Of a DNA stretch of 16,301 nt, positions 1 through 6,316 are shown piece by piece. Location of the stretch: the NCBI GenBank assembly GCA_001801345.1, contig MGXJ01000041.1:38576-54876 (forward strand), written 5' to 3'. The notes under the pieces are model-generated. The model did not search any database and was not told the DNA's origin. It saw only the letters and a program-made list of their open reading frames with translations. The DNA comes from Gammaproteobacteria bacterium RBG_16_37_9. Lineage in GTDB: Bacteria; Pseudomonadota; Gammaproteobacteria; UBA9339. Both the position numbers and the translations under genes were made by a program. Position 1 is the stretch's first letter. Each line of letters starts with the position of its first letter.

Positions 1-40
1 CTTTATCACAACGTCCTAAGTATTTCCAGTGCAGTGAAGG

Positions 41-130
41 GTGAAGGGGTCAAGTCCCGACAATCGACAATAGTTATTAATCTGGAGGCTACTGTTGCTA
101 TTGTCGATTGTCGGGACTTGACCCCTTCAC
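41..130. repeat. Perfect 33-bp inverted repeat (MITE/REPIN-like palindrome)
   Basis: The arms 41-73 and 98-130 are exact reverse complements over 33 bases, separated by 24 bases. The outer ends read GTGAAGGGG/CCCCTTCAC, and each arm contains GGGACTTGACCCC or its complement. As RNA it would form a very stable hairpin, but no clear U-tract follows, so it is not a classic terminator. It sits just upstream of the mraZ promoter. Size and perfection suggest a small non-autonomous mobile palindrome (MITE or REP/REPIN type). No target-site duplication or partner transposase is visible in the window. The mobile origin is inference; the palindrome is direct observation. Confidence 0.75.
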
Positions 131-138
131 TATATTGT

Positions 139-168
139 TTGACAATGTGCCATATTTTGTTATATAGT
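139..168 (+). promoter_or_regulatory. Probable sigma-70 promoter of mraZ (Pmra)
   Basis: A consensus -35 TTGACA lies at 139-144. The -10 is either TATATA at 161-166 (16-bp spacer) or TATAGT at 163-168 (18-bp spacer). Transcription would start near 172-176, about 40 nt before the mraZ ATG. The -10 touches the first of the AGTGG boxes, as expected for an autorepressed dcw promoter. No start-site data exist here, so the exact -10 is uncertain. Confidence 0.65.
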
Positions 169-200
169 GGCATCAAGTGGTTTGTAGTGGGGTAAAGTGG
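166..200 (+). promoter_or_regulatory. MraZ operator: four AGTGG boxes at 10-bp period
   Basis: AGTGG occurs at 166-170, 176-180, 186-190 and 196-200, four direct repeats with exactly 5-nt spacers, so all face the same side of the helix. Known MraZ operators are short G-rich direct repeats with about one helical turn between copies (TGGGN with 5-nt spacers in E. coli, AAAGTG[T/G] series in mollicutes). The match in spacing, sequence style and position before mraZ makes autoregulation by the next gene the natural reading. The first box overlaps the -10 and the last abuts the ribosome binding site. Confidence 0.75.
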
Positions 201-214
201 TGGAGATGTAGGAT

Positions 215-673
215 ATGTTTCGAGGGGTTAACGCTATTAATTTAGATACCAAAGGACGGATGATAATGCCCATGCGTTATCGCGCCGAGTTGCAAAGCGA
301 GGCAAAAGGACAGTTAGTAGTTACAATCGATGCAGAAGAAAAATGTCTACTGCTTTATCCATTGCCTGTATGGGAAGAGATAGAAGAAAAAATTGGGAAT
401 TTGCCAAGCTTTAACCAAGTAACACGACGTATTCAACGTTTACTAATTGGGCATGCGACAGAGTTGGAAGTAGATGGCAATGGGCGCTTATTATTGCCGC
501 AGTTGCTACGGGAATACGCCAGTATTAATAAGCATGTGATGTTGGTTGGGCAGGGTAAGAAGTTTGAGATTTGGGATAAGAAAGTGTGGACGGATGGCCG
601 TGATAAATGGCTGACTAATGGACTAAATGGCTTAGAGACGTTGCCGACGGAGTTACAATCGTTGTCGTTGTGA
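215..673 (+). CDS. mraZ: Transcriptional regulator MraZ
   Basis: This 152-residue protein matches the MraZ family in length and in its opening MFRGVNAINLDTKGRMIMP, the first of two AbrB-like (SpoVT/AbrB) DNA-binding repeats. The second repeat lies around residues 77-120 and contains ATELEVDGNGRLLLP. MraZ forms ring-shaped oligomers that bind repeated boxes upstream of its own gene and usually represses the dcw operon. Four AGTGG boxes lie directly upstream, so autoregulation is likely. GGAG at 202-205 lies 9 nt before the ATG and serves as ribosome binding site. It is the first gene of the cluster, followed by rsmH after a 73-bp gap holding a hairpin. Confidence 0.95.
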   Translation: MFRGVNAINLDTKGRMIMPMRYRAELQSEAKGQLVVTIDAEEKCLLLYPLPVWEEIEEKIGNLPSFNQVTRRIQRLLIGHATELEVDGNGRLLLPQLLREYASINKHVMLVGQGKKFEIWDKKVWTDGRDKWLTNGLNGLETLPTELQSLSL

Positions 674-736
674 GAACCCGTTATAAACTCTATTAATTTG
701 TTACATCCTAGAGAGTTTATAAACGGGTTCTATAAT
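674..736 (+). promoter_or_regulatory. Hairpin with trailing TATAAT between mraZ and rsmH
   Basis: Arms 674-691 and 712-730 pair along about 18 bases with a single T bulge and a loop of about 20 nt (GAACCCG...CGGGTTC with a TATAAA core). The 3' side is AT-rich (TATAATTTATTTT) but has no clean U-run, so it could be an attenuator or a weak terminator. A perfect -10 hexamer TATAAT lies at 731-736, only 10 bp before the rsmH ATG; no convincing -35 was found. The TAAACGGG segment resembles one at 10535-10542, hinting at a shared repeat family. Confidence 0.5.
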
Positions 737-746
737 TTATTTTCAG

Positions 747-1739
747 ATGAATAGAAAAAACATATTTGAGTTTGGTAGAGAAAGAAAAAAGCCATCTTTC
801 GAGGTTTTAAAAGATAGCCAAGGTAATCAACACCAGCCAGTTTTACTTAAAGAAGCAGTTGCTGGTCTTATTGTTGAAAAAAACGGAATCTATGTCGATG
901 CAACTTTTGGTCGTGGTGGTCATAGCCAAGAGATTTTACAGCATATTGATAGTGAAAGTGTTTTGATTTGTATAGATAAGGATCAAAAGGCAATACAAGT
1001 AGCAAAGCAGCTTAGCGATAAGCGAATGATTGTTAGACAAGGATCATTCACTAAGCTCAAAAGTTGGATTGAAGAGCTTAATTATACTGGAAAAATTAGC
1101 GGCATTTTACTTGATTTAGGTGTTTCGTCGCCGCAGTTAGATGATACGTTACGTGGTTTTAGTTTTTTGCGTGATGGTCCCTTAGATATGCGCATGGATC
1201 AGAGTCAGCCGCTTAATGCGGCTATGTGGCTTAAGAACGCTAAGGAAGATGAAATTGCAAGAGTTTTAAAAGAGTATGGTGAAGAGCGGTTTAGTAGGCG
1301 AATTGCGCATGCGATTGTAAAAGAACGGGTAGTTGCGCCAATTGTTACTACAGGAAGATTGGCTGAAATTGTAAGCAAGGCGCATCCAAGATGGGAAGCG
1401 CATAAGCATCCAGCAACTAGGGTTTTTCAGGCGATTCGGATATTTATTAATAATGAGTTAGAAGAGTTGTCAAATTGTTTAGAGCAGTGTTTAGATGTGT
1501 TGGCAGTTGGTGGTCGGTTAGCGGTAATTAGTTTTCATTCGCTAGAAGATCGCATAATAAAAGAATTTATAAAAAAGCATAAAGGCGGCGGAATTCCAGA
1601 GTGGTTGCCTTTATATGATGAACAACTTTGTAGGCGTTTGAGGCGTGTAGGAAAAACAATTCACGCGAGCGAGGAAGAGATAAATAAAAATCCTCGCTCA
1701 AGAAGCGCAATATTACGGATAATGGAGAAATTGAAATGA
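747..1739 (+). CDS. rsmH: 16S rRNA (cytosine(1402)-N(4))-methyltransferase
   Basis: RsmH (MraW) uses S-adenosylmethionine to methylate N4 of C1402 in the 16S rRNA decoding site. The SAM-binding motif VDATFGRGGHS is at residues 50-60, the acidic IDKDQ follows near 76-80, the core LDLGVSSPQLDDTLRGFSF is at 122-140, and VISFHSLEDR lies near the C-terminus. At 330 residues it is slightly longer than the E. coli protein (313). The conserved HQPVLLKEAV starts only at residue 29, so there is an extra N-terminal stretch of about 20 residues. No alternative start lies between it and the core. No good ribosome binding site precedes the ATG. Its TGA overlaps the ftsL ATG (ATGA), indicating translational coupling. 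Confidence 0.96.
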   Translation: MNRKNIFEFGRERKKPSFEVLKDSQGNQHQPVLLKEAVAGLIVEKNGIYVDATFGRGGHSQEILQHIDSESVLICIDKDQKAIQVAKQLSDKRMIVRQGSFTKLKSWIEELNYTGKISGILLDLGVSSPQLDDTLRGFSFLRDGPLDMRMDQSQPLNAAMWLKNAKEDEIARVLKEYGEERFSRRIAHAIVKERVVAPIVTTGRLAEIVSKAHPRWEAHKHPATRVFQAIRIFINNELEELSNCLEQCLDVLAVGGRLAVISFHSLEDRIIKEFIKKHKGGGIPEWLPLYDEQLCRRLRRVGKTIHASEEEINKNPRSRSAILRIMEKLK

Positions 1740-2068
1740 ATGCTGTAGCTCGAGTAGCGGTTGCCGAAAGCACTTTTGTAAGAGGCATCTCCCTTAATTT
1801 TGTTTTACCAGAACTAAAAATATTAGTTCTTATATTTTTATTGCTAGCATCAGCATTAGGCGTGGTTTATATCAAAGATCTTAATCGTCGTTTATTTATT
1901 ACCCACCATAAATTGCAAGCACAGGGAGAGCAATTACAATCTGATAGTAATAAATTGTTATTAGAGCAGAGCGCCTGGGGTGCGCAAGCGCGAGTGCAGA
2001 TGGTTGCACAAGGAAAGTTGCAGATGCAGATTCCACCGTCAACTGACGTGATGATGATTAAAGTCTAG
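1736..2068 (+). CDS. ftsL: Cell division protein FtsL
   Basis: FtsL is a bitopic inner-membrane protein that joins FtsB and FtsQ and activates septal synthesis by FtsW-FtsI. This 110-residue product has a short cytoplasmic N-terminus, one hydrophobic segment at about 27-46 (LKILVLIFLLLASALGVVYI) and a periplasmic coiled-coil-prone region from about 50 to 80. The C-terminus ends in PPSTDVMMIKV. The sequence itself is poorly conserved across the family, so the call rests on size, topology and its place between rsmH and ftsI. GGAG at 1724-1727 gives a good ribosome binding site, and the ATG overlaps the rsmH stop. Confidence 0.88.
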   Translation: MNAVARVAVAESTFVRGISLNFVLPELKILVLIFLLLASALGVVYIKDLNRRLFITHHKLQAQGEQLQSDSNKLLLEQSAWGAQARVQMVAQGKLQMQIPPSTDVMMIKV

Positions 2069-2079
2069 TAAGTTATATT

Positions 2080-3762
2080 ATGCGCAATCAGGTCGAATAT
2101 GAATGGCGATTGTTGATTTTAATTTTCGTTTTACTTGCAGCTGTGTTGGGATTGATTGGACGGATTATTTATTTAGGCACCATTAAACATCATTTTTTAC
2201 TCGATCAAAGCAATATTCGCAGTGTGCGTGAGATTACTATTCCTGTGCATCGAGGCATTATTACCGATCGTAACGGTAAGCCACTTGCAATTAGTATCCC
2301 CGTAGCATCTATTTGGGTTAACCCTAAGTTATTTAGTGCTGCAAAACCCAAAGAAGAAACTAGTTTAGCACTATTACTAGAGCTACCTCTAAAAACCATA
2401 AAGAATAAAATTTCAGGACAAAAGCAGCGTGAGTTTGTTTATTTAAAAAGAGCCATTCCTTTAGAAAAAGCCAATCAAATTTTGGCATTGCACATTCCAG
2501 GAGTTTTTTTAGAAAAAGGCTACAAGCGTTATTATCCGGAGGCAGATGCTGCTGCACATGTGGTTGGTTTTACGAATATCGATGATCATGGTCAAGAGGG
2601 ACTTGAGTTAGCGTATGATTCGTGGTTACAGGGGATACCTGGGAAAACCCGTGTTGTAAAAGATCGTTTAGGAAATACAATTACTAATTTGGATGTAATT
2701 ACCAAGCCACAGCAGGGGCGTGATTTAATGCTTAGTATTGATAGGCGTATTCAATATTTGGCTTATAATGAGTTAAAAAACATCATTGAAAAATATCATG
2801 CTGAATCTGGTTCGGTGGTAGTGCTTGCAGTTAAAACAGGAGAAGTTTTGGCAATGGCAAATATGCCTAGCTATAATCCCAACAATCGTAAAGGAATACC
2901 AATAAATAATATGCGTAATCGTGCTGTTACGGATTTATTTGAGCCCGGTTCAACCATAAAAGCTTTCACCATAGCTAATGCTTTAGGTAGTGGTAAATAT
3001 AATATTAATACTTTGGTTAACACTAATCCTGGGGTATTAAAAGTTGATGGGCATCTTATTTATGATGATAAGCATAGAAATAATAAGGTGCTTACGGTAA
3101 AGGGAGTGTTACAAAAATCTAGTAATATTGGAGTTGCTAAAATTACTTTATCACTGCCAAGCGATAGTTTATTAAATTTATTACGTAGCGTAGGTTTTGG
3201 TCAAAGCACCCAAAGTGGTTTTCCTGGAGAAGCAGCGGGAGTTTTGCCAGATCATTTAAAATGGCGGCAGTTTGTGCTTGCTACTTTGGCTTTTGGTTAT
3301 AGTATTTCAGCCACACCATTACAACTTGCGCAAGCACATGCAGTGATTGCTTCTGGTGGTTTATTACGACCGGTCACATTTTTAAAAAATGATGCATTAA
3401 CTCCAGGTGCGCAGGTTTTGCCCGCAAAATTGTGCAAGCAGATGATGAGTTTGTTAGAAGCAGTTTTGGATATAGGTGGGACTGGAACTCGTGCTCAAAT
3501 TCCAGGCTATAGAGTTGCTGGAAAAACCGGAACAGCTTATATTGCTTCTCCAGCGGGTGGATATTATACGGATCGCTATTTTGCAAATTTTGTTGGAATT
3601 GCACCGGCATCTGATCCGCAGTTGGTTATTGTAGTGGTAATTAAAAATCCTCGGGGTAGTTTGTATCATGGTGGTCAGGTGGCTGCACCAGCGTTTGCTA
3701 ATATTATGAATGGTGCTCTTAGGATTTTGGGGATACCGCTTGATGATGTCGATAGTTTGTGA
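2080..3762 (+). CDS. ftsI: Septal peptidoglycan transpeptidase FtsI (PBP3)
   Basis: This class B penicillin-binding protein crosslinks septal peptidoglycan in the periplasm with FtsW. It has 560 residues, close to the family norm (588 in E. coli). A membrane anchor spans about residues 10-32. The dimerisation domain starts at about residue 50 and includes HRGIITDRNGKPLA. The transpeptidase domain carries all three active-site motifs: S291-T-I-K (nucleophile Ser291), S347-S-N and K482-T-G. No active-site residue is missing. It starts 11 bp after ftsL and belongs to the same transcription unit. The 75-bp gap to murE contains a lone family A arm. Confidence 0.96.
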   Translation: MRNQVEYEWRLLILIFVLLAAVLGLIGRIIYLGTIKHHFLLDQSNIRSVREITIPVHRGIITDRNGKPLAISIPVASIWVNPKLFSAAKPKEETSLALLLELPLKTIKNKISGQKQREFVYLKRAIPLEKANQILALHIPGVFLEKGYKRYYPEADAAAHVVGFTNIDDHGQEGLELAYDSWLQGIPGKTRVVKDRLGNTITNLDVITKPQQGRDLMLSIDRRIQYLAYNELKNIIEKYHAESGSVVVLAVKTGEVLAMANMPSYNPNNRKGIPINNMRNRAVTDLFEPGSTIKAFTIANALGSGKYNINTLVNTNPGVLKVDGHLIYDDKHRNNKVLTVKGVLQKSSNIGVAKITLSLPSDSLLNLLRSVGFGQSTQSGFPGEAAGVLPDHLKWRQFVLATLAFGYSISATPLQLAQAHAVIASGGLLRPVTFLKNDALTPGAQVLPAKLCKQMMSLLEAVLDIGGTGTRAQIPGYRVAGKTGTAYIASPAGGYYTDRYFANFVGIAPASDPQLVIVVVIKNPRGSLYHGGQVAAPAFANIMNGALRILGIPLDDVDSL

Positions 3763-3790
3763 TGGATCGAGCGAGATGTTAGAAGAGGAG

Positions 3791-3800
3791 TGCGGCTACC
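3791..3800. repeat. Solitary half of a family A palindrome
   Basis: TGCGGCTACC here is identical to the right-hand outer arm of the complete family A palindromes at 9303-9361, 10509-10555 and 14761-14819. No matching left arm is found nearby, so it looks like a truncated remnant in the ftsI-murE spacer, followed by T-rich sequence. Ten bases can recur by chance, so support is modest. Confidence 0.4.
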
Positions 3801-3837
3801 ACTTTTTTATTGAGGTTGTTTTTTTGGTGAATGGGTT

Positions 3838-5322
3838 ATGAGCTTAGAAATTAAATTAAGCGATCTTTTGCAGGATATTGCGCATGTAGATGCAGAGCAT
3901 GATTGCTTAATCACTGGCATTGCCATCGATAGTCGTGTTGTAAAGCGCGGCGATCTATTTTTAGCATATAGTGGTGCGGTAAGTGATGGCCGCGATTTTA
4001 TTGTTGAGGCGATACATAAAGGTGCCTTAGCTGCACTTTGTGAAGATAAATTATCAAAGGAAGTAACATTACCAAAAAATATACCAATTATATTTGTATC
4101 TGATCTAAGACATAAGGTTGGTTTAATTGCAGCAAAATTTTACGGGTATCCAGCGCGTAAATTAACAATGATTGGTGTTACTGGCACCAATGGTAAAACT
4201 TCAACTACCCAATATATAGCTACTGTTTTGACTAAACTTGGAGTTGCCTGTGGAATGATTGGCACTATAGGAATTGGTTTTCCTGGAAAACTTGTGCCGG
4301 TGATTAATACTACGCCTGATCCAGTTACATTACAGCGGTGGTTGTTTGAGTTAACTAAATCTGGAGCAAAAGCAATTGCAATGGAGGTGTCATCGCATGG
4401 TTTGGCACAGGGGAGAGTTAATGGGATTGATTTTTCAATTGGAGTTTTTACTAATTTAACGCGAGATCATTTGGATTATCATGATACTATGGCAAATTAT
4501 GGTGATGCCAAAAAGAGCCTATTTTTGCAGTATAATTTAAAATATGCTGTTATTAATGCTGATGATGAATTTGGCCGTAGTTTAATTCAGGAATTAAAAA
4601 CTTTGATTGATGTTTGTGCATATACTATATCTGATGTGTTAATTGATGAAATACCAACAATTAGAGCTAAAAACATAGAGCTAAGTCTTACAGCAATGTC
4701 AGCCGATGTTACCACTCCATGGGGAACTGGTTTATTAAGAAGTCGCCTTTTGGGTAGATTTAATCTTAGTAATTTGTTGGCAGTGCTAGCAGTTTTAGGA
4801 ATTATGAAAATTGATATAAGTGAAGCTTTGGCCGGCATTACAGAACTCGAGGGTGTAGATGGTAGAATGCAAGTTTTTGGTGGCAAGCAGAATCAACCAC
4901 TAGTAGTTGTTGATTTTGCGCATACTCCTGATGCTCTTGAACAGGCTTTATTGGCTTTACGGGAATATTGTCATGGTGCTTTATGGTGTATCTTTGGTTG
5001 TGGAGGCGATCGTGATCGTGGTAAACGTCCGATTATGGGAAAAGTTGTGGAGCGATACAGCGATCATATGATTATTACTAATGATAATCCTCGGACTGAG
5101 AATCCAAAACAAATTGTAGATGATATTTTGCGCGGTTTATTGTGTCCTTGGGCTGTAGAAGTAGAGTATGATCGTGCGGCAGCGATTGTATATGCAATTA
5201 ACAGCGCCCGCGCAGATGATGTGATTTTGATTGCAGGAAAAGGTCATGAAGATTACCAAATTGTTGGCGAAGAAAAATTGCCGTTTAGTGATAGGGAAGT
5301 AGTTATAAAAGCATTATCCTGA
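3838..5322 (+). CDS. murE: UDP-N-acetylmuramoyl-L-alanyl-D-glutamate--2,6-diaminopimelate ligase
   Basis: MurE adds the third stem-peptide residue to UDP-MurNAc-L-Ala-D-Glu in the cytoplasm, using ATP. The protein has 494 residues (495 in E. coli). The ATP loop GVTGTNGKT is at 113-121 with Lys120. Further Mur-ligase signatures are TTPDPVTLQRWL, MEVSSHGL, the VDFAHTPDALEQAL segment, FGCGGDRDRGKRPIMG and GKGHEDYQ. D416-N-P-R419 is the motif associated with meso-diaminopimelate rather than lysine, so the wall is DAP-type. The ATG at 3838 has only a weak upstream purine stretch. The gene continues the ftsI operon, and the usual next gene, murF, is replaced by a hydrolase-led block after a repeat-containing 229-bp gap. 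Confidence 0.97.
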   Translation: MSLEIKLSDLLQDIAHVDAEHDCLITGIAIDSRVVKRGDLFLAYSGAVSDGRDFIVEAIHKGALAALCEDKLSKEVTLPKNIPIIFVSDLRHKVGLIAAKFYGYPARKLTMIGVTGTNGKTSTTQYIATVLTKLGVACGMIGTIGIGFPGKLVPVINTTPDPVTLQRWLFELTKSGAKAIAMEVSSHGLAQGRVNGIDFSIGVFTNLTRDHLDYHDTMANYGDAKKSLFLQYNLKYAVINADDEFGRSLIQELKTLIDVCAYTISDVLIDEIPTIRAKNIELSLTAMSADVTTPWGTGLLRSRLLGRFNLSNLLAVLAVLGIMKIDISEALAGITELEGVDGRMQVFGGKQNQPLVVVDFAHTPDALEQALLALREYCHGALWCIFGCGGDRDRGKRPIMGKVVERYSDHMIITNDNPRTENPKQIVDDILRGLLCPWAVEVEYDRAAAIVYAINSARADDVILIAGKGHEDYQIVGEEKLPFSDREVVIKALS

Positions 5323-5371
5323 ACAAAATGAGGGATTTCTATTTAAAATAAATCCACAGCTCCACTTTTCC

Positions 5372-5437
5372 TGTCATCCTCGGGTCTTCGCCCGAAGATG
5401 ACAAGAGAGGGGAGAGAGGCACGCTTCGAGGATGACA
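5372..5437. repeat. Family B palindrome plus an extra arm in the murE-hydrolase spacer
   Basis: Arms 5372-5384 and 5391-5403 (TGTCATCCTCGGG against CCCGAAGATGACA) pair over 13 bases with one mismatch around a 6-nt loop. A further right-hand arm, CTTCGAGGATGACA, ends near 5436. These share TGTCATC and CTCGGG with the copies at 7961-8084 and 11866-12059. The rest of the 5323-5551 spacer shows only small hairpins (for example GCTCT/AGAGC at 5510-5522) and no recognisable gene. Confidence 0.65.
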
Positions 5438-5551
5438 ATTTAGTATGAGCCTAAGGTCCGCGTTGTTTGCGAGTTGCAGGGCTGGGTTGTTGGATGTAGA
5501 ACGATCCAAGCTCTGAAAGAGCGAAATGAAACATTAATCAAAGGCAACAAA

Positions 5552-6310
5552 ATGTTTATTAAACTAGAAAATTTAAATGTTCATTATAAGGTTGCTGGTG
5601 CTGGTGCTCCAGTTATCTTACTTCATGGTTGGGGATGCAATATCGATTATTTTGCCAAATTACAGGCATATCTTGCCAAGAAATTTACTGTGTATGCAAT
5701 AGATTTACCAGGTTTTGGTTTGAGCACAACTCCGGAAAAAATCTGGGGTAGTGCTGAATATGCCAATTTGATAGAGCAATTTATTAATGATTTAAAAATA
5801 GTTAACCCTATTTTATTAGGCCACTCTTTGGGTGGTAAAATCATCATTAATTTGGTTGCCCATGGTTTGGTTGAAATAAAAAAAATAATCTTAATTAGTA
5901 GTTCTGGAATACAATTACCCAAGTCACTTAAGACCAAAGTAAGAATTTATTTTTTTAAGTTGTTAAAATTTTTGGTGAAGTTACCTATAATAAAAATTAT
6001 TTTAGGGCCAAGGATGGAATTATACAGAAAAAAATTCGGTTCAAATGACTACAAGAATGCTAGCGGTATTATGCGAGAAATTTTAGTTAAAACTGTTAAT
6101 GAAAATGTTATAACATTATTGCCAAAAATTAAAATCCCGGTTTTATTGCTTTGGGGGGATCAAGATACGATGACTACTGCTGGAGCCGGTCAAATTATGC
6201 AGCTGGCCATTTTGGGGTCTAAACTAAAAATATTTACTGGTAGTGGTCACTTCCCATTTTTGGATAATTGGGAAAAAGTTGCAATGGAGTTGGATAATTT
6301 CTTAGGTTAA
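5552..6310 (+). CDS. Alpha/beta hydrolase, unknown substrate, in the murF position
   Basis: This 252-residue protein has a complete alpha/beta-hydrolase catalytic set: the oxyanion-hole HGWGCN near residue 30, the nucleophile elbow G-H-S92-L-G-G, an acid in WGDQD (Asp205) and His233 in GSGHFPFLDN. No signal peptide is evident, so it is probably cytoplasmic. The ATG at 5552 is chosen because AAAGG lies 7 nt upstream and homology-like sequence begins there; a TTG at 5474 would add 26 unlikely residues. Only 6 bp separate it from the MurF-like gene, so the two are almost certainly co-transcribed, suggesting a role in precursor metabolism. The substrate cannot be read from the sequence; esterase, amidase or editing roles are all possible. 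Confidence 0.85.
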   Translation: MFIKLENLNVHYKVAGAGAPVILLHGWGCNIDYFAKLQAYLAKKFTVYAIDLPGFGLSTTPEKIWGSAEYANLIEQFINDLKIVNPILLGHSLGGKIIINLVAHGLVEIKKIILISSSGIQLPKSLKTKVRIYFFKLLKFLVKLPIIKIILGPRMELYRKKFGSNDYKNASGIMREILVKTVNENVITLLPKIKIPVLLLWGDQDTMTTAGAGQIMQLAILGSKLKIFTGSGHFPFLDNWEKVAMELDNFLG

Positions 6311-6316
6311 ATTTTT

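Noticed and set aside
3374..3669. Two minus-strand open frames within the 3' half of ftsI
   Set aside because: They overlap the conserved transpeptidase domain, show low-complexity compositions and no family motifs.
5474..5551. Upstream TTG start extending the hydrolase by 26 residues
   Set aside because: The extra residues do not resemble the family, while the ATG at 5552 has an AAAGG site at proper spacing.
5438..5551. Possible tRNA or small RNA in the murE-hydrolase spacer
   Set aside because: Only short hairpins were found; no cloverleaf, T-loop consensus or promoter-terminator pair could be supported.
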